A stretch of 64,000 nt of DNA. It comes from Guadua angustifolia (Eukaryota; Streptophyta; Magnoliopsida; Poales; Poaceae). Below are positions 44,855 through 56,447 of this stretch, piece by piece. The position numbers were made by a program, and so were the translations under genes. Within the stretch, counting starts at the first letter, position 1. Each line of letters begins with the position of its first letter. The notes beneath the pieces were generated by a model. It made no database searches, was not told the origin of the DNA, and was given only the letters and a program-made list of their open reading frames with translations. Location of the stretch: contig CM070508.1 in the NCBI GenBank assembly GCA_036346375.1, positions 37,902,862-37,966,861 of the forward strand, in the 5' to 3' direction.

Positions 44855-45043
44855 ATTCATGATCTGAGCGTAGAATGCATATATCACATTCAGAATACAT
44901 ATATTACATTTATAGAACACAAACACTTTAATTACAACACATATCACATTTGATGACAATATACAAACATAAGCATGCTTAACAATTAGTACAACATAAG
45001 CATGCTTAACAATCAGTAGTAATTAATATTGTTTACATATGAA

Positions 45044-48000
45044 CTAGTATGATGATTCAGGATCTCTAAACCTGCTGTCCTCTGATATAACTTCTAGCCA
45101 GTACCACTGGCATAAGTGATCTCGTATGACGTTCAGTGCTTTGCTATCTAAGCTCTTCAGGGGGATAATGAGCTCCTGCAAAATAGAATGTATTGTAGTA
45201 ATTTAAGTTTTAAAATTTATATGTAAAAGGCTAAGTGTATTATTATGCATGTACATATACCTTAGGGAAAAGATGTGAGCTGTCAATCAGGAGAGCCATG
45301 TGGTGCATGACGTAGAAGCCGCATAGGTCATCGCTGGCCTATTGATGACACTGTGAAGAGAGATTAAAGAATTTAACACATGAAAATTACATGTTAGAAA
45401 AAAATTAATCATATATATGGTAGGCACTTGTACCTTGAAGTTCTTATACTGTAGCGCCTTGCCCTTTTTAGCAACGTGTTTCCCTCCTCCATTGATGTAG
45501 GCCGAGAAACCTCTACATACATTGGAGAGATGCCATTGAGTCAAAAAAATGAATGTAGTTAAATTCAAAATGTGTTAGGTTATAGTAATGTACTTACTGC
45601 TCCAAAGGATGTTTGATCGCGTAGGCCATTGGTCTCTTCTTGATCGAGTTTAAAATGTAGATCGTGTTTTCACTCAGAACGAGGACGAGTAGAACCCAAT
45701 AGTTGCTTATTAAATAGTATGCAATGCAAGGAAATAAGTTCGCATACGATGTAAGTGCGTACAAATAATTGAAGGGTAAAGTACTACTTACTCCTCGTGC
45801 TACGGGAATAGAATGAAGTCCTTCTTCAACACGGCAATCAAAGCCCGCTTGATGTAGCTGGCAAGGACATCTAGGTGTCACTGTGCCACGGTCACAGACA
45901 CCATATCGGGGTCGATGAACCCAACTGGTTGTTGATGCGTCGTGGCTCGCTACCTCATTGCCCTACAACTTGTGTTGAACGTTAGAAAGCATAATGCAAA
46001 ATCCTGTGAAGTCATCAGGTGTATGGTGTGTTACTCAAAGTGTCCAAGATCGTATAGTGGAAATATCGATGACCATCAGTTGGTACAGATGGAATAGATT
46101 ATCAAAACTAACTAGGATGTCCCATCCTCGTCGCGGTGGAAATGTCTCTTTCTATACCTCACAGTGAAGTCAACTCGACTTTCGTCCTCTTTGACCTTAT
46201 CAATGTACCATCCAAGGAGCAAGCGACTAAATTTGCCTAGAGTATTCAATAGGTTGGATGCAATTAAGGGTTTTCCATGTACGTAGGCCTTGAAATCATG
46301 AGAGATCTTCATAATGTCTGCCGACCTTCCTTTCTGCGCAGAAGAAGTCTGCGAGGTCAGGGCAAGGGGCTTTGCATGTGTTAGAGGGGGCGCTACGGCC
46401 TCTGTTAGCTTTGCCTTCTTCGAAGGAGTCACCGAGGCCTCCTGTGGTTCAATGGTTGTCATGCTAGTCCTTTTACCTATGAGCTCTGCACTTTGTGTAA
46501 GAGCAAGAGCAGGCACAGGTACGGTAGGAACCTACGAAGCACATGCATATGTAATTTGTTGAAGTACTACAGGAATAGTAGAGAAGATGGGGTGAAATTT
46601 AACCTTGACCAATACGACACCCGTCATGGGCCACTTGATGAACGACATGCGTGCCTACCTGAGAGTGGTGACATCTTTGTTGGGGGGAACTGCAGTACAT
46701 GTGATACGAAGCCTTCATGGACGTAGTCCACCTACACCCTCATGTAGCCCTTCCCCAAGGGCTGACCATGCACAGTGTTGGTCTCCTTGCATAGAAATGC
46801 AACCCCGCGTGCAACCTCCACGGGAAATCTGTCCTCCATCAGGGTGAGCTGGCACTTGGCAGGCGCTTTCAAGAAGTGCAAAACTTGAGGAAAAACATTG
46901 TGGGAGTTACACTCATATCTTTAGGTCAGGAAAATTTAATTATTACCTTTAGATGGGGACCAGTGTTATCAATTTTGGAACCACCACTACTGGCTCGAGG
47001 CTTAGGCTTCTCTATAGGAGGCGAGGGCATCTGGCTCTGACTTTGGGAGATCATCGCTGACGTGGGTCGAGCAACCCTTGCCGAGTCAATGCACGGTCAA
47101 CAGGATACCCGGCTCGGGGCAGTCCAGCATGGGCCCTCAACCACGACCTGGGTGTCGTTGGGCCCCGCGTGACCTGGGTGTTGTTGGGCCCCGGGCGACC
47201 TCGAGTTCGAGCGGTGAGAGGCCTTATCCCCGTTCGACCTCGACCTGAACCCGGGCGTGCGTTTACTCGACGGTTACTAAGATCCGAGTGACTGCGTCAA
47301 GGCGGAAGTGGGCGACGTTTCCGGGGCAGTTGCAGCCCACCTTCAATGCGCGCGGAAGCCACTTCCCCGGGAATCTCTCCCGCCCGTTACAGGCAACATT
47401 CGAGTGATTATAAGGCAGTGCAGGGCGCATGTACAAACGAGGAACACACCAGTAATAGCCACACACATAGCGCTCAAGCTCGAGCTGTAAAACACTCTTC
47501 GTACTCACAATTAGTGATTTCCTCTGTCCTCAGAGAAGACTGGACGTAGGGCTATTACCCTTGTGGGGGCTCGAACCAGTATAATTTCCTGTCTTTTGCT
47601 CGTTGACGCCTCACCCGACCTTCGTCTATGCCATTGTTGTCCGAAGGGCTTTCTGGGTCCTTCATACGTTTTAACCCCTCCACATTTCTGCGGTCAGGCG
47701 ATCTCGATCGTCGACAATCGCCATCATCTCGGCCCTTAGGCGCTCCTCACATGCCATCATCTCCCCCCTTATCTCATCCTCACGTGCCATCATCTCCCCC
47801 CTCATCTCCTTCTTGATTTGCTCCCTCAACTGCTCCCTAAGTGTGTCCTTGAGGTGCTCCGCACGTGTCTCCCATGATCTTGATCTGGCACTTGCAGCGC
47901 CATCTTGGAAGTAGGACTTCTTTGTATGCCCCGCCTCTGCAGCAAGCATCCAGTCCTCACGGTCGGGCTTCCTGATTGCCGACGATAGGATGTCATTCAA

Positions 48001-48913
48001 CCCTTGGCTCTGAAAGGTCCCCTGCTCTTTCCGCTGGCTACCTCCTCCTGCAATAAGCAAGTATGAATTATATATGAAATACAAGTTGGGTCTACTGCAA
48101 CACACTAAGTTAGATGTCTTACGATGATGGAGACGATGTGCGCGGCAGCGGGGTTTGCAACTGCAAGTTGCCCGTCGGCGGTTTTCTTTGTCCTCGCTAA
48201 TACCCAGTCGCGTGCCCGCTCCTCACATATGTGGGAGTAAGGCTTCGCCGTCCCGGAGTTCACGCACTCCTCGGCTAGTCGCACCCACTATGCCTTCTTC
48301 CCCTCGTAGCTGCTTGTACCGAGGTGGTGCGGGTGCGTGTTATGCCTCTGAATAGAGGTGTTCCTCTCTCTCAGCTGCTCTGCCTCAAGTGTGCCCTTCA
48401 TTCTCTGAACTCCTCCCAAACATCAGGAGTTATGAACGGATACCTCTCGAATGGTGTACGGCCTTTTAGCATGAATTAATTGTGCATGAGGACCCTGAAG
48501 TGCCTCAAGGCCACACCCATCCTCTTCATGGCGTACCGCCTCGCATTGTATTCATCTTCCTCTATAATCCATTTGCCCTTAATCTCATCCCAGAGCCGAC
48601 TCTTCTGCTTGGCGCTGACTTCCTTTCTCCAATCCTTAATCGTTATGGGCACTCCCTTTCCCCAATTGGTCGACGAATGACCGGTATCACCCCTTGTACT
48701 TGAGAGGACCTGTGCAAACCCTCGTAGCATTGAAGTGGAGAACCTGTGGTGTTCTCCCTGTGGCCCCATTGTTCGGTCCTCGGGCCTTCCTCACCTTACT
48801 CGGAGCCTCAATATTTGCAACTTGGCTCGGTCAACACTTGGAACTTGACTCGACCCCTCAGGAGTACCTTAAACTCTGTCTAGCAATGAGTCGATGCTCT
48901 CTAATTGCGACAT
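45044..48913 (-). pseudogene. CACTA second gene: TNPA-like + DUF8039-like + C48 (Ulp1) protease
   Basis: The start is MSQLESIDSLLDRV at 48913. Part one (48769-48476) has VPITIKDWRKEV and LWDEIKGKWIIEED, as in plant En/Spm TNPA-type proteins (PF03004); an exon with HPHHLGTSSYEGKK follows, an intron (about 48122-48047), then an acidic coiled coil with EMRGEMMAREDE repeats. With solo LTR S3 removed, the frame continues into SQSQSQMPSPPIEKPK, a DUF8039-like exon (RFPVEVARGVAF), a long exon (46530-46112) and C48 exons to a stop at 45044. C48 enzymes cut SUMO-type isopeptides with a His/Asp/Cys triad. The Cys is there (LCGFYV) but His is Tyr (NYWVLL) and Asp is Asn (LNSI). Several in-frame stops exist. 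Confidence 0.75.
47058..47716 (+). mobile_element. solo LTR S3 (gypsy-like) in the CACTA gene
   Basis: It starts TGACGTGGGTCGAGC and ends GATCGTCGACA, 659 bp, with TSD ATCGC on both sides (47053-47057; 47717-47721). It contains GGGCTATTACCC and a GC-rich region, as in some grass gypsy LTRs. Removing it with one TSD restores an open frame between two recognisable exons of the CACTA gene, which supports the borders. Confidence 0.85.
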
Positions 48914-49163
48914 TTTGAGTTTTTTATCTGACATGGTCATATATATGATATGAGAGAAGCAATTCATAGCTATTATGTGAACTTGACAATAAATCATGTG
49001 AAGCAACAACTGAATGGATAATTCATAGCATATAATTATTGTAGCATATTGTAGTAGAGTATGAGATGAATGAATGATCTTCAAGAAAAGTATATATGTT
49101 GACCAACTAAATACATATCAACGATGGCTCCTGATCTCTAAATAGGTTAGGTCCTAATCTCAT

Positions 49164-49346
49164 TCGAGGTTATGTGGTTCGAGCAAGTTCCTAAGCCGTT
49201 GTACAACTCCGCTGTTCTCTAGATACCCATCTCGACAACAGGTCAAGAGGGATGTGTATCTGGAGAACACCAGGGAGACGCTATCAAAATCTACTCTAGA
49301 GTTGTACAATATCTCAAGAACTTGCCCAAACCACATATCCTCGAAC
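49164..49346. repeat. hairpin A in the CACTA
   Basis: The left arm (49164-49229) and right arm (49256-49346) are inverted copies starting TTCGAGGTTATGTGG / CCACATATCCTCGAA, with a loop CGACAACAGGTCAAGAGG. The left arm lacks about 27 bases. The surrounding 49120-49475 is a diverged direct copy of 59625-60005. The rest of 48914-49810 has no gene I can support. Confidence 0.8.
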
Positions 49347-49814
49347 TATCCAAAAAATGTGGACAATTTGAGACTGCTTACTGATAAATATGTCATTTCG
49401 ATCGGCATATTCGTAAACAAGCACTCTCGAACGGGAGACGTAGGTTATGCAATCTAAACTCTAATATCATGCTGATAATAAGAGCAAGAATAAATTGCTA
49501 ATCCCAAATAACAATATGAAAATTACATAATCCAAAGATAGCAACAATGACATAATCAAAATGATACAACATAACATAAACTTTATGTCATTTTTGCAAT
49601 GAATCATATCTAGTAAAAAAATTTGATGAATAATCTATTGTATGAATATATATTTGCTCATCTCAAATTAGGGCTCATTTGACAGTAGCTACGAAATCAA
49701 CTAAAACAGTGAAGTCCAGTAGCTAGCTAATACTGTAATTGAACCAGGAACAATACAGACAGAGAGCAACGTGCAATACATATATACTCACAAAGGAACA
49801 ATACTCTGAGCTGG

Positions 49815-50245
49815 TCAGAAGGAGGAGAGGAGGAGATGGCGTTGGGGAAGGAGGCGGAGATGGGGGGAGGCGAAGCAAGCGTTGGGGAAGGAGGCGTGCG
49901 GTGGGGAGGGGACAGGAGGAGAGGAGGCCGTGGTGTCGAGGAAGGAGGCGACGGTGGGGGAGGCAACGGAGGCGTTGGGGAAGGAGGGCGCGTGATGGGT
50001 AGAGGCGACATAGGCATCGGGGAAGGATGGCGCACGGTGGGGAGGGGACAGGAGGAGAGGAGGCGGTGGCGTCGAGGAAGGAGGGCACGCGGTGGGAAGG
50101 GGACAGGACGAGAGGAGGCGGCGTCGGGGAAGGAGGTGGTGGTGTGGAGAGATGACGCAAGCATTGGGGAAGGAGGGCATGCGGTGGGGAGGGGACAGGA
50201 CGAGAGGAGGCGGTGGCGTCGAGGAAGGAGGCGAAACCGCGAAAG
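49815..50245. repeat. GA-rich minisatellite
   Basis: Imperfect units of about 40-70 bp built on GGGGAAGGAGGGCGTGCGGTGGGGAGGGGACAGGA-type text alternate with GAGGAGAGGAGGCGGTGGCGTCGA. Open frames on both strands are Gly/Arg or Pro/Ser low complexity, not genes. Confidence 0.8.
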
Positions 50246-50285
50246 ACCAGATGAAATGGAGAGAAAATCGTGAAAGAACCAAATA

Positions 50286-51003
50286 TTCATGCTCAGGACT
50301 ATCTGAATCGGTTCCTTAAAAAACCGATTCTAATGAGTCATTTGAATCGTTTCACATAAAAGATCGATTCTAATGATAAGTCATCTGAATCGGTTCCCAT
50401 ATAAAACTGATTCTGATGATACATCATATGAATCGGTTCACATAGAAAGCCGATTCTAATTACATGTTATTTGAATCGGTTCCCATATAAAACCAATTCT
50501 AATGGTGTGCGAAGGACTGGTTCATGGTTGGTCTAGCGCCTAAGAGTTTCACCCTGGATGGATCCGTGATGAACCACTTTCTGCACCAGACTAAATATTT
50601 CTCATGACTATTTGAATCGGTTCCTGTAAAAAATCGATTTTGATGAGTCATCTGAATCGATTCACGTAAAAGACTGATTCTGATGATAAGTCATCTGAAT
50701 CGGTTCCCATATAAAACCAATTAAGATGATACATCATCTGAATCAGTTCCCATAGAAAACTGATTTTGATTACATGTTATCTGAATTGGTGCCCATATAA
50801 AACCAATTCTAATTGCGTGTGACGGATTGGTTCATTGTTCGTCCGGCGCCTAAGAGTTTCACCCCGGACTAGGTCCATGATAAAGAACTTTCTACGCTAG
50901 ACTAAATCTTTCTCATGACTATCTAAATCGGTTCCGATAAAAAACTGATTTTGATGACAAGTCATCTGAGTCGGTTCGCATAAAAAATTGATTCTGATGA
51001 TAT
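50286..51003. repeat. 310-bp higher-order repeat array of the CACTA
   Basis: Units of about 310 bp start near 50294, 50604 and 50914. Each has five palindromic subunits (GAATCGGTTCCCATATAAAA ... CCGATTC) and a 100-bp spacer containing GCGCCTAAGAGTTTCACC. The third unit is cut by solo LTR S2 and goes on at 54414. Confidence 0.85.
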
Positions 51004-54000
51004 TGTCATGGCCCCAAATTAGAAATCGGCTCATGCGGCTAACATTAGCGCCAACTAAGTTTTGGCCGCATTTGAGATCAACTTCCAACTTCAGTTAATA
51101 TCCTAAACTGCCACTTAACAATTTCCAAACGTAGCAAAAATTAAGAGCTAGAAATTTTAGTGTGCAAATATGGTTTTCATCAAAGTTTAGAGCCGTGTAA
51201 CTTGAGAACTATAAGGATCTAGAATGTGCGGGTTAGCTGATCACAAACTAGAAACCTTTCTCTACAGCATTGTGGGGTTTGAACCAAAATCTAATGCCAA
51301 ATTCTAATTTAAATCATAGCATCAAAACTGAAACCAAGCGCTGAAATTATGGAGACTTAGCCATTTGCTTGCTTGTGGGGTCAAATGAGCTCAACACATA
51401 AAAAGGAATTGGGGGCAGCAGCCAAACTGAATCAACACTCCACTTCTCCTGAGCTCTCCTTCCCAAGCGCCTCCACAAGCACCAGCCCCTCCCCAAACCG
51501 AAGCAGCCACTTCCTCCAGCCATTCTCCAGGTCGTGCCCTCCCTCCAGCTCCCTGGTGGGCTCCTCTCCAAGCCGGCCTCCCTCTCCCCCACAAGCAGCA
51601 GCTCCCTCCACCTCTTCCTCCTCCACTTCCATGAGGTAAGGCTCTCCCTAGGGTTAGGGTTTGGTGTTTCCTGGTTTTGGGGGCAGCAATGGTGGAGTTG
51701 GGGGCTTAGGTGAGTAGAGATTTGGGATTTGGATGGGGAATAACCAATCTAGTGTTTGGAGCAAAGTCTGAATTTTCGAGCAGATTTCGTAGCTACTGTT
51801 TCGGGTTGATTTGAGCAAGTTACGAGCATTTCCTGCTAGGTTGACTATAGAGAAAGTTGTGGGTAATAGAATTATCTTTCATCTCCAACTAGAATCACTC
51901 AATTTCGTTAATCCAGCTGAAAGTTATGTTGATTTTAGTGCGTGCTGCTCTGAAAATGCTGAAAATGTGGAGCTGAAACTTGAGCTGCAAATTAAAATTA
52001 GTTAGAGGCCGAATTAGAAATTAATTTTGACTGATAAGTTGTAGAAAATTTCGTGTATATTGTAAAAATGTCATCCTTTACTCAATTCCATTAAGTATAG
52101 TAATTTATATGATAAAATTTGTGCATGCTGTTCTGAAACTCTGAAATTTCTGAACACTGAAACTGCTCTCTGTTCCTGGCCGAACTGGGAGTTATCTGGG
52201 TGGTTTCTAAATGATTGGCCAAAGCTAATTTGTAGGTCTATGTCTTGTGGTCGTTTTGAATCTGAGTTTTCTCAATTTGGCTTAGTGGTTAGAAAGTTAT
52301 GATCATTTGTATCACTGCCTGTCCTGAAACCGATTTTGCTGAAAATTTAGACTTAGGGGCTGAAGTTCAGAGTTTAGTGGAGGGCTTTAAAATTCCATTT
52401 TCTGAATGTTTGTGCTTTTGGGAGCTGTCATGGGGATTGCATTTTAGTTTTTCATTTTCATATGCATTGCATGCATCTCATTTCATATGCATTGTAATCG
52501 TGTAGAGACCGAGCACGCGGAGGGTGACATGGCGGTGACTGAGGGGGGGGGGGGTACGGAGAGCCAGCTATTTTTGAAAATCTAGCAGAAGCTCAAGGCA
52601 AGCACCTAAGCATTTTCAACCTTATATAATTGTATTTTGGCGAATAAATTGCTTATTGGATGATTATGTTTTGCATTAGGAATTGAAGTGTGGGATAGGG
52701 TTAGAACCTACTTGTTGCACATACACTCATTGATACTTGTCGAATACCTTCCTTGGAACTAGTATATGGGTATTTATATTGTGTCCATGCTTAGTTTACT
52801 TAGATGTCGGGTATGGGCCAAGTGGTGGAAGGTTCCATCACTTGAGTTTAATTACTTCATGCTATTGGGTTGCAATTGGTTATAATTATGCTTTGAAATG
52901 AAAACTTGAGACCGGGCGAGAGAGTTGGATCATTTGGGTGTGGAGACTCAAATGTTGTAGTCTACTTTGTGTTGGTTAAGGACCGATCCGTTGTTTGCCA
53001 TGTTGATCGAGCACCCTTGTTGATCGCATGCCCGATATAATGGTATGGTAAGCCACCCTTTCATGGCATACTACTCGATGGGTCATGCCCTCATGCGATT
53101 GGGCGTGGTTGAGGGCGAGGCCTAGGCTCTCTCGAGGGCTAAGCGAGGCTTGAGCCGCCGAGGGAGGTTGCTAGGTGCTCGGCCGCATGAGGATGGTTCA
53201 ACGAGTAGATATGGATGGGAGGAGGGTTGACATGAGGTTCCTTGTGGCACATGTCGTGCGATTGATGATCCCCTGCAGGGTGAATAAGTGATTCGAATTG
53301 CCGCGCTCTCGGATATGAGCACGCTTGTATCATCCGACATTTCAACGTAGTAATAACTTAAATTGAAAATAGTTGGATTACTTGATGTTGATACTTGTTC
53401 ATGATTTTAATTGCTCTCTTTAATGTTTAAATTCAGTTCTCACTCTAGTAATAGGTGCTGTCCATAAATGCTAAAAACATGAAATTTGTGTAGTTGAATA
53501 CGATTATGCAACAAAGTAAGCTTTTCCGCACTTTTACCTTAAGCTTATACCTTGCTACACCAAATGCATATTTCTTCGAGTCGGTCATATATGGACCACG
53601 GGTAAGTCTTGCGAGTACCTTCTGTACTCATGCTTCTGCTTTGTGGTTTTCAGTGAGGACCCGACGGGTGTGAGTTCTGTCCGTCATCGCTTCTCGGTGG
53701 TCGGGCGGGGCACCGAGTAAAAGCTAGCTCAACGATGTAAACGCCCGGAAGTGTTCAAGGGCAGGACACTTCCGGAGATGTCTTACTTTTGGTTTAATTT
53801 GGTAGTTGTTCGTTCATTTTGTTGTAAAGTTAACTTTCAAACTTGTTATGACTATGTTTAATCACTTGGCTATTTCCGATGTTGAACTTTTATGTATCGC
53901 CATGCTTAACTTAGGTTTGGGTTGTTGTTTTTATGCATGTCTGTTTATATTGTGGTTGTAGTTGTGATATATTTGTTTAGTTAATTGTTTCTTCTGTTTG

Positions 54001-54413
54001 CTGAGTGGATGTCCTTACTTCTAGAGGCGTCATGCCGAAATTTTGTAGATTTTCTGAGTCTAGGTTGGTTCTTGTGTGGTTGTCTGGTTTGTCTTTGTGC
54101 CTTGGTTTTAGTCGTTGTTGTGCTTCCGCGTTGCGTGTCTGGTCGTAAAGTTTTGGGTTCGTTGCCCCCTTTATGCGAATTGGATTGATATGGCAATGGA
54201 AACCGGTATGCGAGGCGATCCTGGGCGAGTTTCGGGTTGCATACCGGGGGAATACCGGGATTGTTGTCGAGCTATTCGAATGGGTTCTTTGTGGTCCTAA
54301 TTGGGCTTGGGTGTTAGCACTGTGAGCACCATCGGTGATCCATTGCTAGCCTCCAAATCCGATGAGGGCGACCGGGCATTCGAATAACCCGAGGACGGTC
54401 TGGGCGGCTCACA
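51004..54413 (+). mobile_element. solo LTR S2 (gypsy-like, 3.4 kb)
   Basis: It starts TGTCATGGCCCC and ends GGCGGCTCACA, with TSD GATAT on both sides (50999-51003; 54414-54418). The length of 3410 bp and its ends recall Tekay-type LTRs such as that of G1. CDS-like frames near 51350-51640 are Ser/Pro-rich leader sequence before AGGTAAGG (a splice-donor-like site at about 51635). No internal region is present. Confidence 0.9.
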
Positions 54414-54670
54414 GATATGTCATCTAAATCGGTTCACATAAAAAACCAATTCTAATGTCATGGATTATTTGAATTTGTTCGGACAAAAAACCAATTGTGA
54501 TAAGAAGTCATCTGAATCGGATCGCATAAAAAATTGATTCTGATGACATGTTATCTGAATCGGTTCACATAAAAACTCATTCAAATGGCATGCGACATGC
54601 AAATTCAACTTGAATTGGTTTTCCCAAAGAAACCGACACTGATCATATCGGACGCTTTGACTTCTCGACC
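54414..54670. repeat. CACTA repeat array, continued
   Basis: It resumes the interrupted array with four more AATCGGTTC-type subunits in worn form. Confidence 0.8.
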
Positions 54671-54816
54671 GGTACGTGGTATAAATCTGCGAAAGTGGCT
54701 CTTCATTTTCCATTCATCTTCAAGCTAGCAAGCATGCGCAACCATTCATCTTTAAGCCAGGAATCGTGCACAACCATTCGTCTTCAAGCCAGCAATCGTG
54801 TGCAACACCGCAAACC

Positions 54817-55603
54817 ATGGCAAGGGCGTCGGTGCTTGACGTCGTTCTTTGCAATGATATCCTCATCCATATCGTCAGCCTCATGGCCTCGAGTTCGTCT
54901 CGCCCCATGGATGACCTTTGCAGCCTATGAGCCACGTACTCACTGTTTCATTTCTATTTTCATTAGTTTTCTTTTGATTTGATTAATTAATTGGTTTTCT
55001 TTAATTTTTTGGCATATTGCAGTTGCAAAACCCTGTCTAAGGTGGCAAAGGATTAGTATGTGGGCAAGCGGGTGTCACTGCGAAATGAGGCGATGGAGTG
55101 GATGGAGAATGAGCACTACCTCGCTGTCGTCAGCCACCTGGCGAGGGCTGGCAACCTAGAGCTTGCTTCAGTGTGTAGTGTGACGTCGCGTGGCTCGAAC
55201 AGGCGGTCACTGGCAACGACAAGATGGCGGCTTATGTGCTCGGCCTCCTTTACTTCGCTCGGGCTAAGACCGATCTAGCCAAGCGCTACTTCACCCAGCT
55301 CAAAAGCGATTGAGTCGACTGTCGCTGCGGCTACGCCTACGTCAACACGGCCAAAACTATCAATCGGGAGTGCAAGCGCTACCAGAAGATTGTCCTCACC
55401 ACGGTCCAGAACCTGGCATGGAATAACATGGTCAGCGTGCGAGGAAAGGAGCCCATGCTACCGGAGTAGGGCCCATGGTGATGCCGGAAATGGCCTGCAT
55501 TTGGGAGGACTACGAATCCTTCTGTAGCGATGGATGTAGGATTAGAAATGAGTACGTAGAGTTCATGATAAAATTGCATGAACTACATTTGTCTATAGCA
55601 TGA
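54817..55603 (+). pseudogene. captured F-box-like host gene, broken
   Basis: Exon 1 (54817-54935) reads MARASVLDVVLCND.. and SRPMDDLCSL, like the F-box start of a grass family; TGA stands where Arg is usual. An intron follows with GTACTC donor and ATATTGCAG acceptor (54936-55022); the frame matches across it (T-C-K-T-L-S-K). Exon 2 carries YLAVVSHLARAGNLE, AAYVLGLLYFARA and, after shifts, the C-terminal FCSDGCRIRNEY. F-box proteins recruit targets to SCF ubiquitin ligases. At least four lesions rule out a product. It lies between CACTA repeats on the opposite strand to the transposase, so it was probably picked up by the transposon. Confidence 0.7.
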
Positions 55604-55759
55604 AGTATTAATTTGTTTAATACCAAGTTTAAGCTACTCACTCACAATGTCTCCATCGGTTTTAGTCGAAGTACCAACACAAATAATTAACGTTTGAGAG
55701 GCCTACCAATGAAATTGCGCTGGAGGAGGCAATGTTCGAGCCAGGCATTTTGTATTGGT

Positions 55760-56000
55760 CCAAGAATAAAAACTGATTCTGATGTACATTATCAGTATCG
55801 GTTCATAAAAAAACTGATTTTGACAAGTACACTATCTGTACCGGTTCAGAAAGAAAACTGATTTTGATAATACTTCTATCCGTGTCGGTTTACTTAGAAA
55901 ATCGATTCTGATGAGTCACTATCTGTAATGGTGCACAAAGAAAACTGATTCTGATGATACTTCTATCCATATCAGTTTACTAAGAAAATCGATTCTGATA
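55760..56000. repeat. CACTA internal repeats, second type
   Basis: Six to seven copies of a unit like TATCNGTATCGGTTCA-N-AAAACTGATTCTGATGA occur. They are related to the other arrays but use TATCTGTACC / TATCGG. Confidence 0.75.
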
Positions 56001-56447
56001 AGCTTTCTAGGTTCTAAATTTTCAGTATTTCATCAAAGAGAGAAAAGTCCATAACTTTTTCATACATTGTTGAAATTATTAGAAATTTTGTAAAAACATA
56101 CTTTAGGATACTACAAAGCTTTTTAAAGAAGAATTTTTCCAAAAAGAATCCTCATTCAAAAAATATGCCAGAATTCAATTCGTAGGCATCATTTTGCGTA
56201 AAGCGTGGAAAAGTCAAACATTTTTCAAATTACTCCTGAATTGTTCAAACATTTTCAGAAATGAACTTTCAACTATTTACGAGCTATCCCAACTATAATT
56301 TCATGCAAAGAAATTTTCTTTCACAACATATGGCACAAATTAATTTTCTTTCACAGCATATATACAAAGCAATTATTCAACTTGGATTTATACATTGACA
56401 AACATTTTACAAACTGTGTAGTAATCCATTTATTTACAATTGTCCAT
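56001..56447. other. AT-rich spacer after the TNP2 gene
   Basis: I see no gene or clear repeat here; it is probably the 3' UTR of the TNP2 gene on the minus strand. Confidence 0.4.

Noticed and set aside
49723..50290. Several open frames of 87-187 codons on both strands
   Set aside because: They lie in a GA-rich tandem repeat; translations are Gly/Arg or Pro/Ser low complexity in all frames.
50286..51003. Regular palindromic repeats as a CRISPR array
   Set aside because: Repeats are not separated by unique spacers, lie in a plant CACTA, and share higher-order units.
51347..51639. Open frames on both strands near a possible splice donor
   Set aside because: Within solo LTR S2; Ser/Pro-rich leader with no known domain.
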